From Ceratorhiza oryzae-sativae (Eukaryota; Basidiomycota; Agaricomycetes; Cantharellales; Ceratobasidiaceae): DNA of 34,124 nt. Positions within the stretch are counted from its first letter, which is position 1, and each line of letters begins with the position of its first letter. Below are positions 1 to 8,483 of the stretch, one piece after another. Position numbers and translations under genes: made by a program. Location of the stretch: contig JARWMV010000154.1 in the NCBI GenBank assembly GCA_030998015.1, forward strand, positions 1-34,124, read 5' to 3'. The notes under the pieces are model-generated. The model was not told the origin of the DNA, ran no database searches, and saw only the letters and a list, made by a program, of their open reading frames with translations.

Positions 1-427
1 TGCAAATGCGAACTCTTTGTGTTGATTTACTTCCATCATCGCACAGCCAGTACGCTAATGACAAAGGCCTCCCAATGCGTTTCCAAGCCTGTAAGGCACG
101 CCCTACGGGCCAACGTATTGGGAGAGCCTTTACCCCCCGGGCATCCACCCCCCAAATGAAGCAATTACGGGGCCTCTAAAATAGCTTTGCTATTTTAAGT
201 GGCCCCTAATTGCATCATTGGGGGTCTACGGGCAGATAATCCTTATGAAGAACCCCTTGTTCAAAGTGTAATCTAGTATTTCCTTTCACACGCCGTTTGA
301 CAGCACACAAGTCACCTAATAAAAGACCGACCAGTATTTCCTTCAAATCAGTAGATAAACTAAATTGTGCTCGTTCTAAGTTAGTTAACCGTCGAGCTTT
401 TAGTTGCAAAGAATTTATTATTTTCAT
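1..427 (-). pseudogene. LAGLIDADG (type 2) homing endonuclease remnant in nad5 intron 5, gutted by hairpin elements
   Basis: The N-terminal part (427 to about 225) starts MKIIN and carries the family block ILVGLLLGDL followed by LHFEQGVLHKDYL. The C-terminal part (about 57 to 1) carries LAYWLCDDGS, the conserved DDG block, and runs out of the window. The middle of the protein, which holds HLYxLFxSYC and ALPCFNxLYD in the paralog at 31.8-32.3 kb, is missing. It is replaced by a composite of family D hairpins at about 62-232. When intact, such a protein cuts an intronless allele so the group I intron spreads. This copy cannot be functional. Upstream flank 428-465 closely matches the flank of the paralog. 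Confidence 0.8.
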
Positions 428-464
428 TTTAAATTAAATAAGTGAAAACACGAGTTATGTTGTC

Positions 465-721
465 TTTGACCCGTGCACGCCTGCGAACGCCCTGGCTTAA
501 GCCAAGCAAGCTTGGCTCATATTGACCTTAAGGTCAATAATCAAGCCAAGGCGGCCCTGGCGTGCGCGCGGCGTCTGATTCCGAGGTACCCTGGAACTGA
601 AAGTTCCAGGGTACCTCGCAATACCTCGCCGCGAACGCGGCCTCGATAACCATACCCCTCGGGTCAACAGCATGTATTTATATATAAATACAATGCTGGA
701 TGACCCTAAGCGGGGGTTTGA
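465..721 (+). mobile_element. Family B element copy 1 with TTTGA duplication
   Basis: Core 470-716 is bounded by TTTGA on both sides (465-469, 717-721). Most copies have TATGA at both ends, so here both flanks changed together, as expected of a target duplication and not of element sequence. Long form with the extra stem around TTGACCTTAAGGTCAA. Confidence 0.85.
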
Positions 722-796
722 TTACCCTATTTGCCATAATTTGCGATTCGGCTTCAGATAAGGCTCAAAACTTTCCCCAATTTACGGAATCTGCAA

Positions 797-988
797 AAAG
801 CCTAGGTATAATTAATTATACCTAGGATTTTTACCGTAAATTGGTTCATCTGTGACCGTGGTAGGTAGACATGCTTCCATGCAAGATTTATAAAATCTTG
901 CTGGACCGTAAAACTGAAGGTTATACTTTAGTATACCTTCCCGTGGTTTGCTTCCATGCAAGATTTATAAAATCTTGCTGGACCTGTA
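797..988. repeat. Small hairpins: CCTAGGTATAATTA palindrome and two GCAAGATTTATAAAATCTTGC hairpins
   Basis: A perfect palindrome centred near 814 (CCTAGGTATAA/TTATACCTAGG) recurs with changes near 12,640 and 31,290. The ATTTATAAAT hairpin flanked by TCCATGCAAG and CTTGCTGGAC occurs at about 876-905 and 952-983, and again near 12,471, 14,266 and 27,809. No coding sequence is seen at 722-990. Confidence 0.7.
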
Positions 989-989
989 T

Positions 990-1211
990 CCGCCGGCGTT
1001 AGAGGGAATCCTCAGATGAGGTAGCCTTGACCATGAGTCTCATGGTCCAGGCTACCTCCCATAAAGATTCCCTCGTAGAAAATGACGACCGTTCGTCATT
1101 TTCAGCCGGCGGCTAAATATCGATATTATGCCGCGCACTAGCAATCGCAAACGGTTGCGATTGCTCACGTTGGTTGGTGGGACAAGTCCCACCAGCAACT
1201 AACGCGCGCGG
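990..1211 (-). mobile_element. Family A element copy 1 (222-bp form, reverse)
   Basis: Carries the nested 50-bp hairpin (GAGGTAGCC/GGCTACCTC) in one stem tip. It sits in the loop of an outer hairpin, CCGTGGTTT on the left and AAACCACGG at about 1,218 on the right. Confidence 0.9.
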
Positions 1212-1319
1212 ACGCTAAACCACGGTTGGCTTTTTACTGTAAAGCACTAGTGTTCCATACAAAACGGCATGTTTCTAGATAAAGATCAAATCTCTACCCT
1301 AAAACTTCAGAACAAGACT

Positions 1320-1541
1320 CCGCCGGCGTTAGAGGGAATCCTCAGATGAGGTAGCCTTGACCATGAGTCTCATGGTCCAGGCTACCTCCCATAAAGATTC
1401 CCTCGTAGAAAATGACGACCGTTCGTCATTTTCAGCCGGCGGCTAAATATCGATATTATGCCGCGCACTAGCAATCGCAAACGGTTGCGATTGCTCACGT
1501 TGGTTGGTGGGACAAGTCCCACCAGCAACTAACGCGCGCGG
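1320..1541 (-). mobile_element. Family A element copy 2 (222-bp form, reverse)
   Basis: Appears identical in sequence to the copy at 990-1,211, about 110 bp away in the same orientation. Nested 50-bp hairpin present. Confidence 0.9.
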
Positions 1542-1580
1542 AGTCAGCCTCGTAACTAAGATTAGTTTCAAGGTATTGCG

Positions 1581-1620
1581 AGGTAGCCTGGACCCCAGAG
1601 GTTCCAGGCTACCTCGGAAT
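1581..1620. repeat. GAGGTAGCCTGG/CCAGGCTACCTC hairpin
   Basis: Stand-alone relative of the hairpin nested in long A copies. Similar hairpins lie at about 12,408-12,443, 15,560-15,595 and 29,585-29,622; a GAGGTACCC form is at 17,880-17,912. Confidence 0.75.
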
Positions 1621-2287
1621 CAGAGTCCTAAATATCACATTCTCAAAGAGAATGATTGCACCTAATAGGTCAATTGGTATTTTACTACCATTTCTGATTA
1701 AAGGCATTTTTATTTGACATAAAAAACTTGAATTACTATTTCTACCTCGTCTGTGGTCTTGTTCCAGGAACACGACCGCAGACTTCTGCCCCCCAAACAT
1801 GTGCAGCTACGCTGCATTGTTTGGAGGGGCCGGAGCCTGTGGGCGGCTAAAGCCGCCCACAGTCGAGGTTAAAAACTATTGATTGTGTAATAGGCTCCCC
1901 TTCCACAAACCCACTAATCCAATCAGGATTTAAAATGGTGTTGTCAGGGCTATAGTTGGGTCTTTCTAATACACTTAGATTAGGAAATTCCTTTTTCAAA
2001 TTTTCAGATAATCCAAAATTTAGTGTTGCTTTAAGAGACACAATCTGATGTAACCCCGCCAGTGTAAGGTGTTTCCAAAAACACCTTTACGGTGGTTTTG
2101 GGCCCTACGGGCTTTATCATTTAGTAATTTCACAATTTGTGCCCATATAGAAAAATCTACGGATTTAGCACTTTGTAAAGGGTATTCAGTAAAATGAGGA
2201 ATAATTAAATTATTAATATCTTTGATACTTACAACACTAAATCGGCAAACATTTTTTACAGGATCTTTTGTGACTGTCCCAATCCCC

Positions 2288-2456
2288 CCGCCGGCGTTAG
2301 AGGGAATCCTAAAGATTCCCTCGTAGAAAACGACCGTTCGTCATTTTCAGCCGGCGGCTAAATATCGATATTATGCCGCGCACTAGCAATCGCAAACGGT
2401 TGCGATTGCTCACGTTGGTTGGTGGGACAAGTCCCACCAGCAACTAACGCGCGCGG
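2288..2456 (-). mobile_element. Family A element copy 3 (reverse, 5-bp internal deletion)
   Basis: Interrupts the type 1 HE between KIQS and GIGTVTK. Lacks five bases in the AAAATGACGA stem. About 8 target bases appear missing at the junction. Confidence 0.88.
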
Positions 2457-2532
2457 AGATTGTATTTTAAACAATAAATCTATATCACTTAACTGAAGTT
2501 CTATGACAAACCTCGCTTGTACAACATATCCA

Positions 2533-2650
2533 ACAGTTGACCCCCCAAACTAATGCAGCTACGCTGCATTGTTTGGGGGGGTGATAGCCCCCCAATACGC
2601 TGGCCCGTAGGGCGTGCCTTACAGGCTTGGTAACGCATTGGGGGGCTATT
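2533..2650. repeat. Family D composite hairpin
   Basis: CCCCCCAAAC..GTTTGGGGGG hairpin with GCAGC(T/G)ACGCTGC core, joined to the CAATACGC/GCATTGGG hairpin. It splits the HE after KGLNQ. Confidence 0.75.
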
Positions 2651-2888
2651 GATTTAATCCTTTGGATACCGAGACATTAAAACAAGACTCAGCGTCACAA
2701 AAACCAGTGACAAAGTAGGGTGAAAGGGCCATAAGAGTTGTTGAATCAATTTCAGGAAATTCAACTAATAAAGTTTTATCAAGAAGGGTACTTAAAACAA
2801 AAAAGGGTTCTTCAAAAATAAACAAGAATAACGTAATAGTTGCAATGACTAAATTAAAAATAATTACCCACAATGCTCCTGCTATAGC

Positions 2889-3060
2889 CCGCCGGCGTTA
2901 GAGGGAATCCTAAAGATTCCCTCGTAGAAAATGACGACCGTTCGTCATTTTCAGCCGGCGGCTAAATATCGATATTATGCCGCGCACTAGCAATCGCAAA
3001 CGGTTGCGATTGCTCACGTTGGTTGGTGGGACAAGTCCCACCAGCAACTAACGCGCGCGG
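2889..3060 (-). mobile_element. Family A element copy 4 (reverse)
   Basis: 172-bp form. Lies just upstream of the N-terminal part of the type 1 HE remnant. Confidence 0.9.
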
Positions 3061-3455
3061 ATCCTTATGGGCAGACTAAATTGTTGTTGACCAACCGAAA
3101 TTGGTCACATTTAGTAATGCGTGCAATGAAAAATTGCTTCCAAAAACACCTTTACGGTGGTTTTGGGCCCTACGGGCTTACTTAACTTATTTACAGTTCA
3201 GCTAGATTCAACGTAATAAATTAAGTGTTGTTGACATTACCGTCTCTTTTATCAAAAATCACGGAATTTAATAATTCAAGACCAACTAAGGGTTTGTTTG
3301 TCGACCTCCTTGGCGCTACTCAGTCCGGGCCTATGGTAGAAGGATTGCGAGTAGGAATCTGCCGTCTGAGGGTAAGTGAAATCCAATATAAAGTTTTAGC
3401 AGGTGGGCATCGGATTGGAATCAAAGGAGTAAATTTTCCCGTAAAATTATTATTA
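3061..3455. other. Intron 5 sequence without a recognised gene
   Basis: A 3,140-3,180 hairpin (GGTGGTTTTGGGCCC type) is present. A plus-strand open frame starting at 3,225 (MLLTLPSLLSKITEF) reaches 103 codons only by running into a B element. I see no family motif in it. Confidence 0.4.
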
Positions 3456-3671
3456 CCCGTGCACGCCTGCGAACGCCTTGGCTTGCCAAGGCGGCCCTGG
3501 CGTGCGCGCGGCTCGCCGCGAACGCGGCCTCGTTAACAATGCCCACGGGTCGTTGACCCTCCGCTTTATTACCCCTGCCAAGACGTGCGCTAAAGCGCAG
3601 TTCTCTAGGCAGGGCGGCTGAAATCTTGGGTTACACCTAAGATTTTAGCCGATAGAGCGGGGGCATTATTA
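3449..3671 (+). mobile_element. Family B element copy 2 (alternative 3' domain, carries an E element)
   Basis: Core 3,456-3,664 is flanked on both sides by ATTATTA. The 3' domain is the TCGGCTGAAATC type instead of the TATTTATATATAAATA type. An E element is nested at 3,570-3,614. Confidence 0.8.
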
Positions 3672-4209
3672 TATACTTTAGCAAAATTAGACTTGTATCC
3701 TCACAGCTTGATGTTATCTTACCGCATTGAAACCTTTAAATATATAGAACAGGACAGTATCTAGAGAAACTGTTACTGGCCGTTCCTTAGGTTTTACAGG
3801 TTTTTCATACTTTCGTATGGGGTCTGACTATATCTTAATTCTACACTTATAAGCAAGTTACTTAATTTAATGCGAGATTTTTGATCCCGTGTAGACACTA
3901 CTACCTTTTAGTCGATGCGCTTTTCCTTAATAAATTAAACAAAAAATTCAGCAGTCACTTCGGATGAAATCAAACTTGATTTGAAGTGGCACTGCCAACG
4001 GTTTAACCGTAAGGATTTTAGTTCCGCGAAGATCCATTTCACTTTCGATCATCTTGAGTCTCATTACATCGGAACATTGTCCATAGATAGATAATTACTC
4101 TATCGTACTTTCAAAGGTTACCCTTTTACTCGCTGTAACTTAAGCTTTAGGAATTGCCCGGAGTTTGGCAGTATTACAACATTTCGTGTGCGAACACACT
4201 GGCTTATTG

Positions 4210-4311
4210 ATCTGCCATAGCGTGAATAATTGCACCTGCAGATAAGAATAGTAAACTCTTGAAGAAAGCGTGGTTTACTAAGTGGAATAAAGCTACATTG
4301 TGTTGAGAAAG
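4210..4311 (-). CDS. nad5: NADH dehydrogenase subunit 5, exon 5
   Basis: Encodes [20 protein letters not shown] followed by [14 protein letters not shown] (34 codons), the conserved proton-channel segment with HxxNHAFFK. Subunit 5 is a membrane antiporter-like proton pump of respiratory complex I. Splice borders fit group I rules: exon 4 ends GGT, intron 4 ends ...AACTG, and this exon starts CTTTCTCAA in frame. It ends ...GCAGAT, followed by intron 5. Downstream codons (QDLR...) are beyond the window. No hairpin element is inside the exon. Confidence 0.9.
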
Positions 4312-4445
4312 CAGTTATGTTAAATGTAACTATTACATACCGATTTTATATAACAGGCTAGGGAAAATGTGAGGAGCAACAATAGATTGAAGAGTGGAAA
4401 GTGATCGAGAGGGAATTCGTATAGAATAACCCCGTTTAGAATACC

Positions 4446-4489
4446 TCCGCGCTCTTTGATCGCCCGCAGGGCGGCCTAAGCGCGGAGGG
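4446..4489. repeat. Family F hairpin (representative)
   Basis: CCGCGCTCTTTGATCGCCCG..GCGGCCTAAGCGCGG folds with a GCCCGCAGGGC inner stem. Other copies use GCGCC(T)TTAGGCGC as the inner stem, so the inner hairpin differs while pairing is kept. Other positions: about 4,696-4,745, 6,052-6,092, 8,177-8,220, 9,150-9,188, 15,355-15,400, 18,659-18,703, 23,125-23,170, 24,705-24,748, 26,150-26,190, 26,842-26,886, 26,897-26,943, 29,718-29,752, 29,878-29,923, 30,672-30,720, 30,732-30,778, 31,330-31,372 and 31,434-31,480. Confidence 0.8.
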
Positions 4490-4494
4490 TTTGT

Positions 4495-4582
4495 CACGCG
4501 GCCTCGATAACCATACCCCTCGGGTCAACAGCATGTATTTATATATAAATACAATGCTGGTTGACCCTAAGCGGGGGTTATG
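4495..4582 (+). mobile_element. Family B element copy 3 (3' half only)
   Basis: Contains the GCGGCCTCGATAACC junction and the TATTTATATATAAATA hairpin, ending GCGGGGGTTATGA. The 5' half is absent and is replaced by an F hairpin. Confidence 0.75.
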
Positions 4583-4699
4583 AAGAGCAGACTCCAAACC
4601 AAATTTATCAAGTAATAATTTTCGAAGAAGTTCAACTTCTTCTAGTGTAAAATTATCTAAAACCCCGTGATGGTTAACCAGCACGGACTATAACCCTAT

Positions 4700-4805
4700 C
4701 CAACGCTCTCTGATCGCGCCTTTAGGCGCGGCCTAAGCGCTGAGGACTCCTAAATTGGGGGTGATTTGCGCAGGCAAATCTACACCCCCAATTTGGGGTT
4801 TTTAC
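4700..4805. repeat. Family F + K hairpin pair
   Basis: K is a CCCCAAATTGGGGGTG hairpin around ATTTGCGCAGGCAAAT. The same F+K pair recurs at about 15,301-15,400, 23,118-23,222 and 24,700-24,798. Confidence 0.75.
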
Positions 4806-5046
4806 CCAGGAGTTCGCTTTTTTTTTATTGAATCCACCATCATCGCAAATCCAATAACCGAGGCCCGAGGGTGTCAACAGATTTGCGATATTAGCTGGTA
4901 CAACTTTAACACCGTCCTGGTAAAAAATATTTAAAAACTCACCAAAACAAGGTAAAGCGTAAGTTCCAAAATATATTGCTTTATAAACTTTCCCCGAGAC
5001 TTTAAGCTTAAAAGTTTGTGTTTTTGGACCTGAAGGACAAAATTCT

Positions 5047-5218
5047 CCGCGCGCGTTAGTTGCTGGTGGGACTTGTCCCACCAACCAACGTGAGCAATCG
5101 CAACCGTTTGCGATTGCTAGTGCGCGGCATAATATCGATATTTAGCCGCCGGCTGAAAATGACGAACGGTCGTCATTTTCTACGAGGGAATCTTTAGGAT
5201 TCCCTCTAACGCCGGCGG
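5047..5218 (+). mobile_element. Family A element copy 5 (forward)
   Basis: 172-bp type copy, the clearest for the fold. Arm 1: CCGCGC/GCGCGG closing stem with TGGTGGGAC/GTCCCACCA and AGCAATCGCAA/TTGCGATTGCT inner hairpins. Linker: AATATCGATATT palindrome. Arm 2: CCGCCGGC/GCCGGCGG closing stem with GAAAATGACGA/TCGTCATTTTC and GAGGGAATC/GATTCCCTC inner hairpins. Confidence 0.93.
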
Positions 5219-5520
5219 GCTCATACAAGTGAAACAGGTAATCTTCATGTACAGCTCCTTGTCTAAACCTTAAACATGGATTTATACCTAACCTTCGGTT
5301 GTTAACATTAAGGTCACCAAGTATGAGACCAACCAAGATGTCTTTCAATTGGGGTGAAAGAGTAAATTGCAATTTTTCAGATTCAGTTAACCGGCGTGAC
5401 ACTAAACCCTCTCGAGGTTTTAATAATGGTAAAGAAGAGAGTACTACACAATATCCAATTGGCTGAATGTTTTCGACATTAAATGATATTGCAACGGCAC
5501 ATAGTAACGGAATAATTATT

Positions 5521-5728
5521 ACCCGTGCACGCCTGCGAACGCCTTGGCTTGCCAAGGCGGCCCGGCGTGCGCGCGGCTCGCCGCGAACGCGGCCTCGTTA
5601 ACAATGCCCACGGGTCGTTGACCCTCCGCTTTATTACCCCTGCCAAGACGTGCGCTAAAGCGCAGTTCTCTAGGCAGGGCGGCTGAAATCTTGGGTTACA
5701 CCTAAGATTTTAGCCGATAGAGCGGGGG
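5521..5728 (+). mobile_element. Family B element copy 4 (alternative 3' domain)
   Basis: Same type as copy 2, with a nested E element at 5,635-5,679. Directly abuts A copy 6, the same junction as at 22,213/22,214 and 28,069/28,070. Confidence 0.82.
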
Positions 5729-5901
5729 CCCGCGCGCGTTAGTTGCTGGTGGGACTTGTCCCACCAACCAACGTGAGCAATCGCAACCGTTTGCGATTGC
5801 TAGTGCGCGGCATAATATCGATATTTAGCCGCCGGCTGAAAATGACGAACGGTCGTCATTTTCTACGAGGGAATCTTTAGGATTCCCTCTAACGCCGGCG
5901 G
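5729..5901 (+). mobile_element. Family A element copy 6 (forward)
   Basis: 172-bp form fused to the end of B copy 4. The B-A pair recurs in inverse orientation at two other places. Confidence 0.9.
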
Positions 5902-6400
5902 AAAATTAACAAAAGAGTTATTCGAAAAAAAGATTTGAATAAATAAAACATTTATATGAAATTAGTATAGTGATAACCTACGGTAAGGCCTTACCACGGA
6001 TCTATGGGTCAGCGATAGCGATAGATTCGGCTTATTAATTCTTCCAACTCTCTGATCGCGCCTTTAGGCGCGGCCTAAGCGCTGAGGACTGATAGTTAGA
6101 CCAAAGTTTGTCAAAATCAACTCGGGTTAGGTCCCTTACAGGGACCAACCCCGGAGGCAGGGCTCCCGGAAAAATCCGCAGAGCTCCCACACTCTTAGAG
6201 AGCGGGGGTTATATTGATTGATCAAGCGCGCCATAGAATCCCTAACGCGGAGAGTCAATCAATGAATTTTAACATTATTCCAATGTTAAAATTTTATAAC
6301 TACAATCACTTTTATAGCGATTTGTGAACAGAGTGACTCGACCTGCTCCTCGACCGTGACCGTCAAAGCCAGCATCTCTAATAAAAAAATATTCCATAAG
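5902..6400. other. Intron 4 spacer, no gene recognised
   Basis: AT-rich stretch to about 6,050, then an F hairpin, then mixed sequence with short palindromes (TTGATTGATCAA-like, TTAACATTATTCCAATGTTAA). No HE block was recognised on either strand. Confidence 0.4.
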
Positions 6401-6868
6401 CTAGAGGGGGTTTATTTTATATTGCATACCGTCGCGTTGGGACCGCCCGAATGGTTTCCAAAAACACCTCCAAACATGTGCAGCTACGCTGCATTGTTTG
6501 GGGGTGGTTTTGGAGGTATAAAGCGCATTTCGGGCGTCCCCAGCGCGGCCGGCGCGGCCGAGAGTGCATGATTTGGTGTCCCATTGATGGGACGCCAAAT
6601 CTACATGCATTCTCGAGTGGATGAATGAATATGCGGACCAATCAATGTAACTAGCTCATTAAATTTAGATTTGGGCATTTATACTCTATATTGGTCTTTA
6701 ATGCCATTTTTGTGTAAAGCAGTATTTAAATCAAACTTAGTATTAAGTATAGAGGATAAATATTTACTATCTTCAAGTGAGAAATTATCAGTACAAAAAT
6801 AAAAAGCTCCTTTATTAAAAAAGCCATCATCCATAGCGAAATAGGCTAAGCTTAAAGGTGTTAGCAAA
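6401..6868 (-). pseudogene. LAGLIDADG (type 2) homing endonuclease C-terminal remnant, intron 4
   Basis: FDLLTPLSLAYFAMDDGFFN with GAFYFCTDNFSLEDSKYLSS and LNTKFDLNTALHKNG, then a TAA at the usual Tyr of YRxYxPKSKF. It continues PKSKFNELVTLIGPHIHSS, is interrupted by J copy 1, and finishes MQYKINPL-stop. The N-terminal half is not seen upstream of B copy 5. The in-frame TAA and missing half make it a pseudogene. Confidence 0.75.
6428..6618. mobile_element. Family J element copy 1 (with nested D hairpin)
   Basis: On the minus strand ACTCGAGAATGCATG...CGACGGT. Removing it joins CATTCATCC to ATGCAATAT in frame (HSS|MQYK), with no target duplication. A D hairpin (about 6,460-6,520) is nested inside. 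Confidence 0.8.
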
Positions 6869-7081
6869 TCAAACCCCCGCTTAGGGTCAACCAGCATTGT
6901 ATTTATATATAAATACATGCTGTTGACCCGAGGGGTTTGGTTATCGAGGCCGCGTTCGCGGCGAGGTATTGCGAGGTACCCTGGAACTTTAAGTTCCAGG
7001 GTACCTCGGAATCAGACGCCGCGCGCACGCCAGGGCCGCCTTGGCTTAAGCCAGGGCGTTCGCAGGCGTGCACGGGTCAAC
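6869..7081 (-). mobile_element. Family B element copy 5 (reverse)
   Basis: Core 6,874-7,076. Flanks TCAAA and TCAAC, an imperfect 5-bp duplication. Short form. Confidence 0.82.
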
Positions 7082-7133
7082 TAAATTAAAGTATAGTGAT
7101 AGTCTCTAATGCTAAATACCTGTCGCTGCATGT

Positions 7134-7355
7134 CCGCGCGCGTTAGTTGCTGGTGGGACTTGTCCCACCAACCAACGTGAGCAATCGCAACCGTTTGCGA
7201 TTGCTAGTGCGCGGCATAATATCGATATTTAGCCGCCGGCTGAAAATGACGAACGGTCGTCATTTTCTACGAGGGAATCTTTATGGGAGGTAGCCTGGAC
7301 CATGAGACTCATGGTCAAGGCTACCTCATCTGAGGATTCCCTCTAACGCCGGCGG
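7134..7355 (+). mobile_element. Family A element copy 7 (222-bp form, forward)
   Basis: Nested 50-bp hairpin present. Flanks TGTCGCTGCATGT and GGAGGCGGACATGTTCC. Confidence 0.9.
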
Positions 7356-7776
7356 GAGGCGGACATGTTCCGACTCGTGAGTCGGGAAAACAACTAGGAT
7401 TTATTACCCTCGAGAATCGATGTAGATTTGCCTTCGCAAATCTTACCCGGGGTCAATGGCGACATTGCAATTATTGGGGGTCACCGTCGACGGTGTCAAA
7501 AGACTCCGCTTAGTCATTCTTCATTCTCTAGAGAACTCCTACCCTAACCCTGTCGAAGAGTCCGATTTGGCCAGTGCTGTCATGATCTAAGCGCAAAGCG
7601 ACGATTCTGTGGGGTAGTTAAACTTCAGTTGGTCTGGGTGCCAACTTAACTGGCAGAGCCTTGGTCTGAGTACGTTCTAACCCCAGGGCTCACCACAACT
7701 AGATTCTCTTTTACAGACCCTGGCACAAGCCCTGGCCTTACTTTTTAGTTCATTACAAGGTGGATGAACTAAAAAA
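7356..7776. other. Intron 4 spacer, no gene recognised
   Basis: Short repeat pieces (GGGGTCAATGGCGACATTGC as near 9,522; AACTCCTACCCTAACCCTGTCG as near 29,818 and 31,372) in otherwise unassigned sequence. Confidence 0.4.
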
Positions 7777-7855
7777 GAGGCCGCGTTCGCGGCGAGGTAT
7801 TGCCTCGGAATCAGACGCCGCGCGCACGCCAGTTCGCAGGCGTGCACGGGTCATA
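7777..7855 (-). mobile_element. Family B element copy 6 (fragment, reverse)
   Basis: Only the ends remain (GAGGCCGCGTTCGCGG... and ...GCAGGCGTGCACGGG), followed by TCATA, the usual duplicated target. Confidence 0.75.
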
Positions 7856-8084
7856 ATCTTTTCCGTTCAGGACGATGCTTAATGTTATATGTAATCTCGG
7901 TATGGCATGCGACCATGCAGGGATGAAAGTTACCCGCATACCCTGTAACCGCCTTTATGGTAGTATTGAATATGCGGAAATTTCAATTGTTCTCACAATT
8001 GCTCGGACTATATCTCATAGACACTTGTCTATTGCTATTTCTAGTCTCTGAGGCGTATTTAAGCCTGCTTATTTACCTTACCCC

Positions 8085-8226
8085 GCTAATCGATACCCCT
8101 GCCAAGACGTGCGCTAAAGCGCAGTTCTCTAGGCAGGGTGTAGATTTGCCTTCGCAAATCATCGATTATTGGAGCCCTCCGCGCTTAGGCCGCCCTGCGG
8201 GCGATCAAAGAGCGCGGAGGGAAGGT
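8085..8226. repeat. L + E + F composite hairpin
   Basis: CTAATCGATACCCCTGCC..., E element (8,094-8,138), ATTTGCCTTCGCAAAT, then F hairpin. The same ordered composite occurs at about 18,658-18,798, 26,750-26,886, 30,732-30,870 and 31,434-31,570. Here it sits inside the intron 4 core. Confidence 0.8.
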
Positions 8227-8268
8227 GGTTCAAGCATTTGATAGCATTTAATGTGGGCCTATTTTCAA

Positions 8269-8472
8269 ACCAACAGCTAAGAAAATATATCCCATTTGAG
8301 AAATAGTACTAAACGCAATTATTCGTTTTAAATCATTTTGCAATAGACCAGTAGAAGCAGCAAAGAAAGCTGTTATGGCTCCTACCCATAAGATTACTAA
8401 TAGTGCAGTAGAACTATATTCTAATAATGGGGATGATCTAAGAAGTAAGTAACATCCAGCTGTAACTAGGGT
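8269..8472 (-). CDS. nad5: NADH dehydrogenase subunit 5, exon 4
   Basis: Encodes TLVTAGCYLLLRSSPLLEYS, then TALLVILWVGAITAFFAAST, GLLQNDLKRIIAFSTISQMG and YIFLAVG. This is the conserved core with the K in LLQNDLKR used in proton translocation in complex I subunit families. The 3' border (GGT, 8,269) fits group I rules. The 5' border is ambiguous by one base (8,472 or 8,473) because TACC occurs at both splice ends. No element interrupts it, although B copy 7 starts only about 12-15 bases from the intron 3 splice site. Confidence 0.92.
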
Positions 8473-8483
8473 ACAAATGTTTA

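Larger units (their letters stand above)
1847..2890 (-). pseudogene. LAGLIDADG (type 1) homing endonuclease remnant in nad5 intron 5
   Basis: Reading right to left: MWVIIFNLVIATI start region (M at 2,873), then first LAGLIDADG helix YFVTGFCDAESCF and NVSVSKGLNQ. A D composite follows (about 2,533-2,648). Then GYVVQARFVIELQLSDIDLL, family A copy 3, GIGTVTKDPVKNVCRFSVVS and FTEYPLQSAKSVDFSIWAQI. Another hairpin comes next (about 2,072-2,113), then LTLAGLHQIVSLKATLNFG and the second LAGLIDADG helix DWISGFVEGE, where homology stops. The second domain is lost at the junction with a D-type hairpin. Order and spacing match the family, so this was once one gene inside intron 5. Not functional as it stands. 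Confidence 0.82.
1..4209 (-). other. nad5 group I intron 5 (5' part; 3' end outside window)
   Basis: Begins after ATGGCAGAT (Ala-Asp) with CAATAAGCC. Core motifs: a P-like CTCCGGGCAATTCCTAAAGC at about 4,148-4,175, an R-like GACTA near 3,905-3,915, and an S-like AAGATATAGTC at about 3,823-3,836 (minus strand). The P-like part closely resembles that of intron 1, so these two are probably sister introns. No 3' exon (expected QDLRxLGG) is seen before base 1. It contains two HE remnants and at least six A/B elements. Confidence 0.75.
4580..5555 (-). pseudogene. LAGLIDADG (type 2) homing endonuclease in nad5 intron 4, interrupted
   Basis: Right to left: SRRLTESEKLQFTLSPQLKD, ILVGLILGDLNVNNRR, LRFRQGAVHEDYLFHLYE, family A copy 5, EFCPSGPKTQTFKLKVSGK, AIYFGTYALPCFGEFLNIFY, DGVKVVPANIANLLTPSGLG, YWICDDGGFNKKK, an F+K hairpin pair (4,690-4,805), DNFTLEEVELLRKLLLDKFG. 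The C-terminus is cut by B copy 3. All family blocks are in order, so this was one gene of about 250 codons. Against the paralog at 18.3-19.1 kb (HLYELFRSYC), three codons sit at the A junction where only two bases remain. Confidence 0.85.
4312..8268 (-). other. nad5 group I intron 4
   Basis: 3,957 bp. The 5' splice follows ...GCTGTTGGT and the intron ends ...AACTG. S motif AGATATAGTCC is at 8,005-8,015 and R motif CCTCAGAGACTA at 8,042-8,053 (minus strand), as in group IB introns. The core is split by an L+E+F composite at about 8,085-8,226. It holds two HE remnants, three A elements and four B copies or parts. Confidence 0.8.

Noticed and set aside
3225..3536. Plus-strand 103-codon frame MLLTLPSLLSK
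   Set aside because: It ends inside a B element, has no family motif, and lies antisense in intron 5.
5047..5218. Repeats as a CRISPR array
   Set aside because: Copies are dispersed, in both orientations and self-complementary, with no regular spacers; the genome is mitochondrial.
6282..6641. Recurrent open frames such as MVGQVPPATNARG and ENACRFGVPSMGHQ
   Set aside because: They are translations of the A and J hairpin elements and appear wherever the element occurs. There is no sign of a coding constraint.
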